Of a stretch of 64,000 nt of DNA, positions 55,181 to 64,000 are shown piece by piece (position 1 is the first letter of the stretch; each line of letters opens with the position of its first letter). Source of the DNA: Candidatus Haliotispira prima (lineage in GTDB: Bacteria; Spirochaetota; Spirochaetia; SP-2023). Position numbers and translations under genes: made by a program. Under the pieces are notes generated by a model. The model made no database searches. It was given only the letters and a program-made list of their open reading frames with translations, and had not been told where the DNA came from. The stretch is taken from assembly GCA_029867005.1 (NCBI GenBank), contig CP123443.1, forward strand, positions 2,232,001 through 2,296,000. Reading direction: 5' to 3'.

Positions 55181-55912
55181 TCAGAGATTTTTCTTCTTTT
55201 TAATGTATTGAAATAAAACCCGCCCACGGATTTGTCCAATGCCGATCGGCCCCCAATACGAAGAATCGTTACCGATATCCCGGTTGTCGGCGAGGACAAA
55301 ATACTCCCCCTGACGCAGCGTGACCCTTTCGGTATTGCCCAGCAATGGCAGATTTTTGGGCCAATCACGGGTCTTTTGCTCGTCCGAAAGGATGACGTAA
55401 TTTTTCTGAATGAGTTCAAACTCCGAAGTAAAGTATTCCGAACGGTTTTCAACCCGACCATCGTCACTTTCCGGCTGGATTTGAGCAATATTATTTGTCA
55501 TATAGATGGTGTCACCGGGGACACCAATGACTCTGCGCACCATGTAGGGATTTTTGCCAAGGTGCTTCATCCGGTTCAGGTCCGCAATATTCAGGGTGAT
55601 GAAGCGGTACACCGTATTCAGCCAGTTGAGCCCGATGGGGAGAGTCTCATGGTAAGGTGCCGCCAAGACAACAACGGTACCGCGCGGTATTTTTCGGTTG
55701 AATGGAATAATATTGTTGGGCATTCCGACAGAACTATAGAACAAATAGCTGTGCTGATTGATGCCGGGTTCCATCGAAATACTGTTGACTCTCAGGGGAA
55801 TCAAGACTGTATTAAAGAATAAATGTAGTATATAAATACTAAAAAAAACAACAATAATCGGAACTTTCCAGCTATAATCAAGGAAACTATTTCCGGATTT
55901 TTTCTTCACCAT
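55181..55912 (-). CDS. Signal peptidase I-like protein with Arg at the catalytic Lys position
   Basis: A 243-aa membrane-anchored S26 peptidase. Anchor VPIIVVFFSIYILHLFF, catalytic-Ser motif NSISMEPGI (Ser46), and the late box FVLADNRDIGNDSSYWGPI with SDSR-like spacing. The general-base region reads YMVRRVIGVPGDTIYMTN, where active enzymes have V-K-R; here Arg126 (codon CGC) replaces the Lys. Either the enzyme is impaired, uses another base, or acts on a special substrate. The ATG at 55912 is chosen over one at 55942. It lies directly downstream of another, complete signal peptidase gene on the same strand. Confidence 0.85.
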   Translation of the reverse strand: MVKKKSGNSFLDYSWKVPIIVVFFSIYILHLFFNTVLIPLRVNSISMEPGINQHSYLFYSSVGMPNNIIPFNRKIPRGTVVVLAAPYHETLPIGLNWLNTVYRFITLNIADLNRMKHLGKNPYMVRRVIGVPGDTIYMTNNIAQIQPESDDGRVENRSEYFTSEFELIQKNYVILSDEQKTRDWPKNLPLLGNTERVTLRQGEYFVLADNRDIGNDSSYWGPIGIGQIRGRVLFQYIKKKKNL

Positions 55913-56026
55913 CGAACCTAAAACCTCTATTTTATGATACACTACGCTCTAAACATTGGGCCTGAACGTCAGGCTGCGGAAACTCCAATCGGCCGGCACC
56001 GGCTACCTCTATCCCCCGTTTTTCTC

Positions 56027-57103
56027 CTATGGAGATACCCGGAGTTTCGGATCTAAGCTGCGAAAGCGACGAAAAGGGGCGACAATATAACTGACTCGGC
56101 CCTGTAGATCATCTCTGCTGAGGATACCAAACCACCTGCCGTCGTGGGAATGGTCCCTGTTGTCTCCAAATGGTTCAAAGTAGCCCGGCGGAATAGCATC
56201 ACCCAGACGTCCGGCAACAAAGCGACTGCGTATGGAGACATCGTGCGGGTTACTGAGGTACGAGTTGCGAACTCGCCGCTCGTAATTTCGGTCCATAGCG
56301 TAGAAAGTCGGTCGGTTAAATACAGCCATGTCACGATTCGTCTCGTATTTCAGACCCAGTTGCTCTTTCAGCACCTCTTCACGAATAAAGGCACCGGCAC
56401 CGGCCGGCCGAATTTCCGGGTTGCCTTCGACAAATCGAACCCGGTCCCCGCCTACGGCAACGACCCGTTTGACCAATAACGGCGGTTGATAATCCCGAAA
56501 AGCGTACCGGTAATACGGATCGGAACCGAGCGTGTAGAGCATGGGCTGGGAAGCCAGGCGCACGGGCGGGCCGGGTTTGTTCCGGTAGGCTTGAACATCC
56601 AAGTCCACTTTGGCAAAAGTCAGAAAGAATACAATGCGTTGGGCAATGACAAACAAGGTACTTGGTCTCCGATATTCCGGTGAAACAAATGGTACCACGG
56701 TACCTCGTTCCACTTTCTTTTCGGAAAACAGCTTTGGAGCAAAAGGGTAGGGTTCCAGACCAAACGCCGGTTTACTGACCACGACCCGGTCCTGAATCAG
56801 GAGAGTCGGTATCATGGAGCCGGACGGTATGACAAAGAGCTGAAACAGATACTGATTGATGAGCAATACGGCGCAAAACACGTAGAGCAGAACTTCCAAC
56901 CAATCGCGAACGGCGGAGATGCGTTGTTGACGCAATTTCTGTTTGTAGGCCCGGTAGCGCAAAAAATTGATTACAGCTTCTGTGCCCCTGACAAGCAAGA
57001 AGCACAGACCTTCCACGGTAAATGTACCTGAAGAATGGAGGGCTGAAGACTCTGAAGGCTGCGAAAGTCGGGAAGATTTGGACGACATTGGGTTGGATTC
57101 CAT
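56027..57103 (-). CDS. lepB: Signal peptidase I
   Basis: Removes signal peptides on the outer side of the inner membrane. The 358-aa protein has a polar N-terminus, a membrane segment (LEVLLYVFCAVLLINQYLFQ), catalytic Ser96 in VIPSGSMIPTL, catalytic Lys212 in LLVKRVVAVGGD, and the conserved FEPFGDNRDHSHDGRWFGIL. Longer than average through an insert between Ser and Lys boxes (about 145-205). The complete dyad contrasts with the neighbouring gene 55181. It lies 114 bp upstream of that gene on the same strand. The ATG at 57103 is used, with only a weak ribosome site; an ATG at 57088 is possible. Confidence 0.92.
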   Translation of the reverse strand: MESNPMSSKSSRLSQPSESSALHSSGTFTVEGLCFLLVRGTEAVINFLRYRAYKQKLRQQRISAVRDWLEVLLYVFCAVLLINQYLFQLFVIPSGSMIPTLLIQDRVVVSKPAFGLEPYPFAPKLFSEKKVERGTVVPFVSPEYRRPSTLFVIAQRIVFFLTFAKVDLDVQAYRNKPGPPVRLASQPMLYTLGSDPYYRYAFRDYQPPLLVKRVVAVGGDRVRFVEGNPEIRPAGAGAFIREEVLKEQLGLKYETNRDMAVFNRPTFYAMDRNYERRVRNSYLSNPHDVSIRSRFVAGRLGDAIPPGYFEPFGDNRDHSHDGRWFGILSRDDLQGRVSYIVAPFRRFRSLDPKLRVSP

Positions 57104-57201
57104 GCTGCGGGCAATATACCGAAACGGCCCGTTTTCTACAATAAAAAGTTCCCTGCTCTCAGAGAATGCCTTGCCGGTGAAGCAGTTTCCGCCGGAGGAA
57201 A

Positions 57202-58986
57202 TTACAGGACTTGGAACAGCAACAAGGCTCCCAAGGTGACAATACCCAACAGCAGATTCATCGGCAGGCCCACTTTAAGAAAATCACTAAAACGGTAGCC
57301 GCCGGGACCGTAAACCATCAGATTTGTCTGGTAACCCAAAGGCGTGGCAAAACCAGCCGAGGCTCCCATCATTATCGCAAACACAAAGGGCTTGGCGGGC
57401 AACCCGGCCTCGGTCACTATCTCCAGCACAATCGGCAACAGCAAAACGGCTGCGGCATTGTTCGTGATAACCGCTGTCAACAGGGAAACAGCCAGATAGG
57501 TCAGACACAGCAGCAACAGCGGACTGCCCCCGCTCAAGGCCAAAATACGGGGAGCCAGAAAACCGGCTACGCCGGTCTTTTGCAGGGCGGCACCCAAAGC
57601 AAAGGATGCCGCAATGGTCAGCAGCACAGTCAGGTCCAGCGACTTCTCGGCTTGGCTAACCGAGCAGCAACCGCTGAAGATCATGGCCAAAGCCCCCAGT
57701 AAAGCGGCATTGAGCATGCTCAACAAGTTGAAGGCCGCCAAGGCCACCACGGCCAACAAGATGCCCCAAGCCAAATAGGCTCGTCCCCGGCGAGGGGCCT
57801 CGATGTCAAAATCGCTAATGAGCAGAAAATCTTTGCTGTAACGCTGGCGGCTGACAAAAGCCGGACGGGCCTCCAACAGCAGCGTGTCTCCGGTTTCCAG
57901 CACGATGCTGCTCAAGTTGCCGCGCACGCGCTCGCCGCTGCGCGCCACCGCCAGTACAACCGCCCCGTAGCGCGCCCGAAAACGTGCGTCACGAATGGCC
58001 AACCCCACTGCGGCGCAGTGGGGGGAGACTACAGCTTCCACTAAACAACGTTCAGCATGGTGACCTTGGCCTCCGCCCTCTGACCGGTCCAGCGAACAAC
58101 TGCTATCCGACGAGGGCACTATGCCATTGATGCGCAGCAAATCAGAAATGGCTTGGGTATCTCCGGCAAAAGTCAGACGGTCCCCGGCATGCAATTTTTC
58201 TTCGGAAGGCACCGCCGTAATAATGGAGCCCTGACGCTCGATCTCGGCCAGATAGAGCCGCTCCAGATCGCGCAGACCGGCCTCCATGACCGTTTTGCCC
58301 ACTAAGGGTCCATCGGAAGCCACACAAACTTCCAGAGTAAACTCCCGCAAATTCGCAAAAGCCTGCTTATCGCTTCGGTCGGGTAACCATTTGGGAAAAC
58401 ACAGCCACATAAACAGCAGACCGACCAAGGCCACAGGCAGGCCCAGAGGCGTGATGGCAAACAGGGAAAAACCCGGTTCTCCGGTCAGAGCCTGATACTG
58501 GCTGTTGACCACCAAGTTCGTGCTGGTGCCAATCATCGTCAGAGTACCGCCGAGGATGGCCGTATAGCTCAGCGGAATCATCAGCTTGGAAGGGGCAATA
58601 CGAATCCTGCGGCACCAAGTGTGAATAGCCGGGATCATGGTTGCCACAACAGGGGTGTTGTTGAGAAAAGCACTGAGCAGCAGCACCGGGGCAAAAATGC
58701 GCGCGAGTGCCGAGCGCACACTCTTGGGCTGACCCAACAGTCGGCCCGACAACATGTCCACACTGCCTGCACCTTGCAGCCCGGCGGCGATGACAAACAT
58801 TGCGGCCACCGTGATGAGACCCGGATTGCCAAAACCTTCCAGAGCCTCACGATAATCCAGAATGCCCAAACTGCCGAGCACGGCCACCACACTCAGCATT
58901 ACCAAGTGAGTACCGATGCGGGTGAAGATCAATACTGTCAATGCCCCTGCCATCAGTATCAGGGAAAACCAGCCTTGCCATTCCAT
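57202..58986 (-). CDS. SLC13/DASS-type transporter with two RCK-C domains
   Basis: Inner-membrane permease of 594 aa. Multi-pass halves carry the family's paired motifs: SAFLNNTPVVATMIPAIHTW with GTLTMIGTSTNLVV, and later AVITNNAAAVLLLPIVLEIV with ASAGFATPLGYQTNLMVYGP. Between them (about 205-400) are two TrkA-C/RCK-C-like domains (GDRLTFAGDTQAISDLLRIN, TGDTLLLEARPAFV). Such proteins transport anions such as dicarboxylates, sulfate or, in some cases, serve unknown substrates with Na+ or H+. Substrate not readable. The ATG at 58986 begins the first membrane segment directly. It lies on the same strand as, and about 100 bp upstream of, the lepB gene. Confidence 0.9.
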   Translation of the reverse strand: MEWQGWFSLILMAGALTVLIFTRIGTHLVMLSVVAVLGSLGILDYREALEGFGNPGLITVAAMFVIAAGLQGAGSVDMLSGRLLGQPKSVRSALARIFAPVLLLSAFLNNTPVVATMIPAIHTWCRRIRIAPSKLMIPLSYTAILGGTLTMIGTSTNLVVNSQYQALTGEPGFSLFAITPLGLPVALVGLLFMWLCFPKWLPDRSDKQAFANLREFTLEVCVASDGPLVGKTVMEAGLRDLERLYLAEIERQGSIITAVPSEEKLHAGDRLTFAGDTQAISDLLRINGIVPSSDSSCSLDRSEGGGQGHHAERCLVEAVVSPHCAAVGLAIRDARFRARYGAVVLAVARSGERVRGNLSSIVLETGDTLLLEARPAFVSRQRYSKDFLLISDFDIEAPRRGRAYLAWGILLAVVALAAFNLLSMLNAALLGALAMIFSGCCSVSQAEKSLDLTVLLTIAASFALGAALQKTGVAGFLAPRILALSGGSPLLLLCLTYLAVSLLTAVITNNAAAVLLLPIVLEIVTEAGLPAKPFVFAIMMGASAGFATPLGYQTNLMVYGPGGYRFSDFLKVGLPMNLLLGIVTLGALLLFQVL

Positions 58987-59480
58987 ATTTTGTACTTTCG
59001 CGAGAGTGTTGAAGTGGGGCTATTGTACAGTTGCCACGGTGAAAGGCAAGAACAAGAAACCGGCACTCTCTACCCGACACTTATTCTTTTCTTTCAAAAT
59101 ATTTATCTGCCGGAACACTCACCTAACGGAAACCGGCAAGTGTCATGGAGATCTCAGAGCAGACCTCAGACAAAGAAACAGAGCCTCCCCGATCGTTTGT
59201 TCCGGAAAATTTCACAAAAAGGCTGCCGTGACGATACACAGATAAAACTGCTGCATTTATTGGAGAAAGGGCTGCTAAATCCCGGAAAATCAAAAATGAG
59301 TACGAAAGATTCTATTCGTTCCCCGTAATCTTATTTTTGACTTCACCGTAAACAAAAAAGATGAAATCTTCAAATGTACGTGCAGATAGCCATCATACCA
59401 GCCCACAGTCGGCCGGTATCGAAGTTTTGACTTTGGCCGGATCTAGCCATTCCGGAACCTTTCGACTAGAATGCCCGATC
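58987..59480. other. Gene-free divergent interval SLC13-type / zwf
   Basis: Almost 500 bp between divergent genes. The plus-strand frame leading into zwf is open from 59361 but does not look family-like before 59481. No convincing promoter pair or hairpin was recognised. Confidence 0.35.
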
Positions 59481-60830
59481 ATGAAAATTACTAATACTGC
59501 AATTATTATCTTGGGAGCTTCCGGAGATCTCGCCAAGAAAAAGCTCTTTCCATCTCTAAATAACTTGGTAAAGCGGAAGCATCTCGACCTGAAGACCTGT
59601 GTGGTTGTCGGCAACGGACGCAAGGCTTTGAACCAAGAAGAATTCCGGCTTCGCAGCGGCAGCAGTGAAAATCCCGAACAAACGGATGCTTATAGCTACT
59701 ATCGCGGGGTCACCGGCCTATGGTCGTATGTCAAAGACTTGGAGAAAAGGATTCCGGGTGGTTTTGACAATCATATCGTGTTCTTTTCCCTGCCGGCCAG
59801 TGCTTTTATCGACCGCTGTGCCCAATTGCTCGACGATGGCTTCCCCTCAGAAGAAACCCGCGTCGTAATTGAAAAACCCTTTGGCTACAATTCAGCAACG
59901 GCGAAGCAGCTCAACAAAGACTTGCTCAAGCATTTCCCCGCCAACCAAATCTACCTGATAGACCACTATTTGGGTAAAGAAACGTTGCAGAATATTATGG
60001 CGATTCGTTTTGCCAACCAATTGTTCACTCCGATATGGAACAGGGACCACATCCACGCTGTTGAGGTCAACGGTTTTGAAACCATTGGTGTAGAGGGCCG
60101 AGGCAGTATTTACGAAGAGATGGGGGCCATGCGGGATGTAGTGCAAAATCATTTGCTCCAACTCCTGTCCCTGACCATGATGGAAAAGCCCGAATCCCTA
60201 CAGGCCGATGACATCCGGGTGGCCAAGCACAACCTGCTAAAGGCCATGCATTCTGTGCGGACCTACCGCTTTCAGTATGAGGGCTACCGCCTGGAAGAAA
60301 ATGTAGCCTGGGACTCCCAGACAGAAACCTATGTGGAACTGGAATTAGCCGTGGACAACGAACGTTGGCAGGGTGTTCCGATCTATGTCCGAGGTGGCAA
60401 GAAACTGCATCGGGCCGGGGTAGAAATCATTCTGCATCTGAAAAGCGATAGTAATTCTTTGTACCCGAACGACCGCGAGCTAATTATAATTAAGGTTCAA
60501 CCCGTTCCCGGCATTGAAATATGGCAAAAGGCCAAGAAGCCAGGGCTAATTGACAGCCAGCATTTTCCATTGCAGGATTTCAGCCTAAATTACAACTTGA
60601 GGTATCGGCAGGACAGCAGCCGCGATGGTGTCGAAGCGTACACGCAACTCTTCTACAGCGTACTCTGCGGGGACAAATCTCTGTTTGTCCACATTGATGA
60701 GGCGGTGACGGCTTGGGAAATAGTAGAAGATATGCTGGGTCAGGGGGAAGTCCTGTTTTACCCGCAGAACACTATCCCCAAGGGGGGCCTGCCCCAATGG
60801 CAAGGTGAATACGCCAAGTCCAAGCATTAG
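59481..60830 (+). CDS. zwf: Glucose-6-phosphate 1-dehydrogenase
   Basis: First enzyme of the oxidative pentose phosphate pathway, giving NADPH. The ATG at 59481 places the nucleotide-binding GASGDLAKKKLFPSL at the N-terminus as in other family members; an in-frame ATG at 59361 would add 40 atypical residues. Substrate and catalytic motifs are VVIEKPFGYNSATA, and YLIDHYLGKETLQNIMAIRF (with catalytic His), followed later by GVPIYVRGGKKL. At 449 aa it is shorter than the usual 480-510, mainly in inter-motif loops. It is clearly a complete frame, though its activity is inferred. Confidence 0.92.
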   Translation: MKITNTAIIILGASGDLAKKKLFPSLNNLVKRKHLDLKTCVVVGNGRKALNQEEFRLRSGSSENPEQTDAYSYYRGVTGLWSYVKDLEKRIPGGFDNHIVFFSLPASAFIDRCAQLLDDGFPSEETRVVIEKPFGYNSATAKQLNKDLLKHFPANQIYLIDHYLGKETLQNIMAIRFANQLFTPIWNRDHIHAVEVNGFETIGVEGRGSIYEEMGAMRDVVQNHLLQLLSLTMMEKPESLQADDIRVAKHNLLKAMHSVRTYRFQYEGYRLEENVAWDSQTETYVELELAVDNERWQGVPIYVRGGKKLHRAGVEIILHLKSDSNSLYPNDRELIIIKVQPVPGIEIWQKAKKPGLIDSQHFPLQDFSLNYNLRYRQDSSRDGVEAYTQLFYSVLCGDKSLFVHIDEAVTAWEIVEDMLGQGEVLFYPQNTIPKGGLPQWQGEYAKSKH

Positions 60831-61167
60831 ATAATTTTGCAAGCCTGTTTTCTGCCACATTAAGGCAGTGAAGTTCAAAAGGAGTCCAAAACAAATTTCG
60901 GGGTGAGTTTCCGGTTTGGTGTTCGGCTCAGAACGAAAGAGAGACAGGGCCGATGCTCTTCTAAAATGCTTCCTCCCCCATAATTGAGGCGAGAACCAGA
61001 GCCTCATTGCGGCTGGGGAGAATTCGAGATCGGGAGTAGCCGGCCGTAACACTCCGTCTTTGCCGTTTTGTTGGCAGACAGAACAGCCCCCTTAATGTTC
61101 ATCTTCATATCCTGCCGATACGGAACGGCCGGAAGGAGAAAATAAAGGCGGGGGACAAGGAGAAGAC
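60831..61167. other. Gene-free interval zwf / manC
   Basis: About 340 bp with no credible gene, hairpin terminator or promoter pair that I can defend, apart from the AAGGAG immediately before manC. Confidence 0.35.
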
Positions 61168-62334
61168 ATGAACAACCAAGACAAAGAAAGCCACCAGGTT
61201 GATTGTGTCAGTATTCTGGCGGGAGGAGGCGGTACTCGGCTCTGGCCCGCTTCCACCGAGCAGCGGCCCAAGCAATTCATGAATATTGGCTCGGAGAAGA
61301 GCCTGCTGTTGCAAACTTTGGAACGTTCGTGGTTGCTGAACCCCAAAGTTGGTGTATTTGTCGTCTGCAATCGACGCTACAGTGAGGACATCCTCTCTGA
61401 AATTGCCTTGCTGCCACCGGCACAGGCGAGCAGAACCCATGTTCTGCCGGAACCCCATATGCGTAATACCGCAGCGGCCCTATTTTATGTCAACCAACTG
61501 ATCGAGCAGTTGGCCGGGCCGCAGGCAATCAATCTGATCCAGACTTCCGATCACCTCATCGGCCCCCCGACTGTATTCTGCCGAACCGTTGGCCGGGCCG
61601 CAGAGCTGGCCCGCAGCCGGCGTATCGTGGTCTTTGGTCTGGAGCCGGACTATCCGGCGACCGGTTACGGCTATATCGAACGGGGCCCGGCACTGGGTAC
61701 CGTATCGGACGGCGCAGACGAACCGGTCGATAGCTATGAAGTCCTGCGCTTCACCGAAAAACCGGATTTGGAGACCGCCCGCCAGTTTCTGACCGAAGGC
61801 AGGTTTTTCTGGAATTCCGGGATGTTTTGCTACCCGGTTGGCCTGTTCCGCGAGGAACTCAGCAGGCTGACTCCCTCCATACCAAAGGCACTGGAGCCGG
61901 CCGGCCGCTCGCTGGACAAGCAACTCGAATTCCGGCAACAGGCCGTTTTGCTACCGCCTACGCCGGAACTGACTGCCGCCTACGAGGGCTGCGATAACAT
62001 TTCCGTAGACTATGCACTGATGGAAAAAACCGACAAACTGGCCTTGTTGTGTGCCCGTTTTGAGTGGAATGACATTGGTTCCTGGGATGTGTTGGCCAAA
62101 CTGGAGGCCGGACCGACAAGCGGAACGGAAGAAAATCCCGGGACGGTTGTCACGGAAGTTGGCACTTCCGAGGGAAACTTTGTCCGCAGCAGCTTGCCTG
62201 TAGCCATCTGCAATGTGAGCAATCTCATTATCGTAGAAGAAAACGGTGTGCTGCTGATCTGCCAAAAAGGTGCCTCCGAACTGGTCAAAGAGGCTCGCGC
62301 CCGGTTACAGCACAAATTACAGAGCGAACCATGA
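61168..62334 (+). CDS. manC: Mannose-1-phosphate guanylyltransferase
   Basis: Makes GDP-mannose from mannose-1-phosphate and GTP for surface glycans. The 388-aa product has the nucleotidyltransferase pyrophosphorylase loop SILAGGGGTRLWPASTEQRP (then KQF), EPHMRNTAAALFY, TSDHLIGPPTVF, PATGYGYIERGPAL, and FTEKPDLETARQFL with FFWNSGMFCY, all hallmarks of ManC/GMP enzymes. The C-terminus lacks the isomerase domain of bifunctional forms. AAGGAG is 6 bp upstream of the ATG. A terminator-like hairpin follows. Confidence 0.93.
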   Translation: MNNQDKESHQVDCVSILAGGGGTRLWPASTEQRPKQFMNIGSEKSLLLQTLERSWLLNPKVGVFVVCNRRYSEDILSEIALLPPAQASRTHVLPEPHMRNTAAALFYVNQLIEQLAGPQAINLIQTSDHLIGPPTVFCRTVGRAAELARSRRIVVFGLEPDYPATGYGYIERGPALGTVSDGADEPVDSYEVLRFTEKPDLETARQFLTEGRFFWNSGMFCYPVGLFREELSRLTPSIPKALEPAGRSLDKQLEFRQQAVLLPPTPELTAAYEGCDNISVDYALMEKTDKLALLCARFEWNDIGSWDVLAKLEAGPTSGTEENPGTVVTEVGTSEGNFVRSSLPVAICNVSNLIIVEENGVLLICQKGASELVKEARARLQHKLQSEP

Positions 62335-62393
62335 ACGATTTACAGATCATTTTATAGAGGTACCCAATCCCATTGACTTTTCCCGAAATCTGT

Positions 62394-62444
62394 CCGGACT
62401 CTTGGTCCGGAATCCTGATCTAAGAGTCCGGGTTCCGACTTTTT
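62394..62444 (+). terminator. Terminator-like hairpin after manC
   Basis: CCGGACTCTT (62394-62403) and AAGAGTCCGG (62422-62431) are perfectly complementary across an 18-nt loop that holds a further GGTCCGG; T5 follows at 62440-62444 after an 8-nt gap. Confidence 0.6.
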
Positions 62445-62501
62445 GTTGCATGTGAGAAAGATCGCCGGTAAGACAGCGGGATAAAGGTCCCAAAAGCAGA
62501 G

Positions 62502-62990
62502 ATGGCCGAAAATATGGATACAAATACAGAGCAGAGTCACACCGTCCCACTGCGAGACTTGGAAAACCGGACAGACATCGACAAAGTCGTACAAAGCTTC
62601 TATGCCAAGGTGCGCCAAGACCCGATGTTGGGCCCGATCTTCAATTCCTTTATCCCGGCCGAGCATTGGCCGGCCCATTTGCAAAAAATTGGCGGTTTCT
62701 GGGAATTCCGGCTCTTCAATGCCGAGACCTATGAGGGTCGGCCACTGTTCAATCACCTGAAAGTAGACCGACACACCAATTATGGCCTGACGCGCGAGCA
62801 TTTTGCCCACTGGGTAGAGCTATGGGTGGCAAACATGGACCGCCACTTTGCCGGCGAGGTGGCGGAACAAACCAAGACCATTGCCAACAACATGGCCTAT
62901 CATATGGGTGGCAAAGTCTTGGAAATGCGGCCGCAAAGCGTAAAAATGGTCCCCAAAGTTTTGGACCGAAAACCGACCGACCCGGCCTGA
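62502..62990 (+). CDS. Group 3 truncated haemoglobin
   Basis: A 162-aa heme protein of the small 2/2 globin class, likely involved in binding oxygen or NO. The group 3 pattern is clear: VVQSFYAKVRQDPMLGPIFN, EHWPAHLQKIGGFWEFRLF, and the proximal-histidine segment LTREHFAHWVELW. An N-terminal polar extension and a Lys/Pro-rich C-terminal tail flank the core. ATG at 62502 has a weak GCAGAG; an ATG at 62514 is an alternative. It lies alone between manC and the helicase gene. Confidence 0.9.
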   Translation: MAENMDTNTEQSHTVPLRDLENRTDIDKVVQSFYAKVRQDPMLGPIFNSFIPAEHWPAHLQKIGGFWEFRLFNAETYEGRPLFNHLKVDRHTNYGLTREHFAHWVELWVANMDRHFAGEVAEQTKTIANNMAYHMGGKVLEMRPQSVKMVPKVLDRKPTDPA

Positions 62991-63045
62991 ACAGACGCGA
63001 TAAATTGCCTGTCCGTACAATTTTGTCGGACAGACTCTCGGGAAT

Positions 63046-64000
63046 CTACAATCCGGTACCCAGAAAGTCCAGCTTGCCGGCCTGAAACTCCAACTGCACC
63101 CGAATCAAGCGGCCATCGTCCAGTTTGACCATCAGAGTCGTGATGTCCCCGGAATGCTTCCGTTGCACCACGTAGCCCAGTCCATAATCTAAGTGGTCGA
63201 CACGTGCCCCGACTACGTATGGGTCGGAGGCCGATTCTTTTGCCGACTCTTTTTTCAGACCATCTCTCCGTTCTTGGCCTTTCCGCTCCTTTAAACCCGA
63301 ATGCCCCAAAATCTCGTTGAGTTTATCGTCAGAAAGCTGCCGGCAACCGGATAAATCACTGCTGCGCTTCTCACTCCGATGACTCTCACCGCTGCGATTC
63401 TGAACTGCCTCGTCCCTGTCCTTCCCTTTGTTCCCACTGCTTCCCACCCTGCAATCTTCGTAAAACGCCGAATCAACCTTGGACAGGAGGGGCGAAAGCT
63501 CGTGGTATTCAGTACGGCCGTACAGAAAACGGTTTTTAGCCGCACTCAGGTACAATTCTTCTTCGGCGCGGGTGATGGCCACGTAAAACAAACGCCGTTC
63601 TTCCTCCATCCGGTTTGGTTCACTGAGAGCATCAAATTTCGGGAACACACCCAATTCCAGCCCGGTGACAAAAACCCGCTGAAACTCCAGGCCCTTGGTG
63701 TTGTGCATGGTAATCAGAGTCTGCTGTTCGGCACGGCGGGGCTTTCCATCCCGGCCCTGCGCTTCTTCACTGTCCAGCTCCTCCGTTTCCAACTCGATGC
63801 TTTCCAGAAAGGCCACTAAGGCCTTTATACCCCTGCCATAGTGACGTACCTCCTCCAACAGGCTGTCAAAGTTCCGGCAGCGTTCGCTGCCTTCCGACTC
63901 GTCGCGGCCCTGGTAATGGTTTAGCAAATCACTGCGTTCCAGTACTTCCTGAAACAGCTCGGCCAGCAAGGGCCCTTCGGCCTGTTCTGCATCTGCCGAT
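63046..64000 (-). CDS. UvrD/PcrA-like DNA helicase, C-terminal part (N-terminus outside window)
   Basis: The visible 318 residues contain late superfamily 1 helicase motifs: LITMHNTKGLEFQRVFVTGL (motif V), EEERRLFYVAITRAEEELYL (motif VI), and the frame remains open to the window end (A-D-A-E-Q-A-E-G-P-L-L). After motif VI comes a polar Ser/Arg/Lys/Glu-rich stretch of about 90 residues and a terminal PcrA/UvrD-type beta domain (DPYVVGARVDHLDYGLGYVV, VQLEFQAGKLDFLGTG). It acts in nucleotide excision or mismatch repair, or replication restart, by family knowledge. The ATP-binding half is beyond 64000. Confidence 0.9.
   Translation of the reverse strand, partial: SADAEQAEGPLLAELFQEVLERSDLLNHYQGRDESEGSERCRNFDSLLEEVRHYGRGIKALVAFLESIELETEELDSEEAQGRDGKPRRAEQQTLITMHNTKGLEFQRVFVTGLELGVFPKFDALSEPNRMEEERRLFYVAITRAEEELYLSAAKNRFLYGRTEYHELSPLLSKVDSAFYEDCRVGSSGNKGKDRDEAVQNRSGESHRSEKRSSDLSGCRQLSDDKLNEILGHSGLKERKGQERRDGLKKESAKESASDPYVVGARVDHLDYGLGYVVQRKHSGDITTLMVKLDDGRLIRVQLEFQAGKLDFLGTGL

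Noticed and set aside
58621..59328. A 235-codon plus-strand frame before zwf
   Set aside because: Its first half overlaps the SLC13-type gene in antisense, the translation is His/Gln-rich with no recognisable domain, and it has no good ribosome site.
1..64000. tRNA, rRNA, insertion sequence or prophage genes
   Set aside because: No cloverleaf, rRNA-like block, transposase, integrase or phage structural gene was recognised on either strand.

Overview
The window reads as chromosomal DNA of a Gram-negative-type, lipoprotein-rich bacterium of roughly 50% GC, most plausibly a free-living or host-associated spirochaete. This is an inference from the combination of many lipobox proteins, a CDP-alcohol phosphatidyltransferase of the phosphatidylcholine-synthase type, two leader peptidases, a bacterial-type SAM decarboxylase with spermidine synthase, tandem HtrA proteases and RecB/UvrD repair helicases. 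No rRNA, tRNA, transposase, phage gene or CRISPR array was recognised.

Layout. 1-5.2 kb (minus strand): a probable operon of thioredoxin-like protein, acyl-CoA ligase, proC and proB (cut by the window start), then deoD. 5.5-17.6 kb (mostly plus): an unknown protein, speD-speE, two HtrA serine proteases flanking a phosphoribosyltransferase, mazG (minus), a small lipoprotein, prs and an FGGY sugar kinase. 17.9-28.4 kb: a carbohydrate locus with a lipoprotein GH18 chitinase carrying four binding modules, a MalFG-type ABC importer with its binding lipoprotein, a LacI regulator and a divergent GH38 alpha-mannosidase.

28.5-39.1 kb is the remarkable region: nine consecutive minus-strand lipoprotein genes in four sequence families. 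Every one starts with the same cassette: a promoter, a strong Shine-Dalgarno and ATG, a second promoter-like TTGAC-N17-TATAAT, and then exactly six copies of a 7-bp tandem repeat (GGATATT on the plus strand) placed between the ATG and the lipoprotein signal peptide. Seven is not a multiple of three, the repeat has no stop in any frame, and in all nine copies the ATG is one base out of frame with the lipoprotein body (distances 202-220 nt, all equal to 1 mod 3), so the ATG frame ends at an early stop. The bodies stay intact and the cassettes differ in length only by multiples of three. This looks like a clustered, phase-variable surface-lipoprotein system with every copy OFF as sequenced, predicted ON with five or eight repeats. 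A divergent outer-membrane beta-barrel gene with a palindromic operator-like site borders the array.

40.7-64 kb: an aldo/keto reductase, a glycosyltransferase, leuA, a lipoprotein, a very long RecB, an exported repeat-tailed protein, a DHH phosphoesterase, a Nudix hydrolase, a phosphatidylcholine-synthase-like enzyme, two signal peptidases (one with Arg in place of the catalytic Lys), an SLC13-type transporter, zwf, manC, a truncated haemoglobin and the C-terminal part of a UvrD/PcrA helicase running off the window end.
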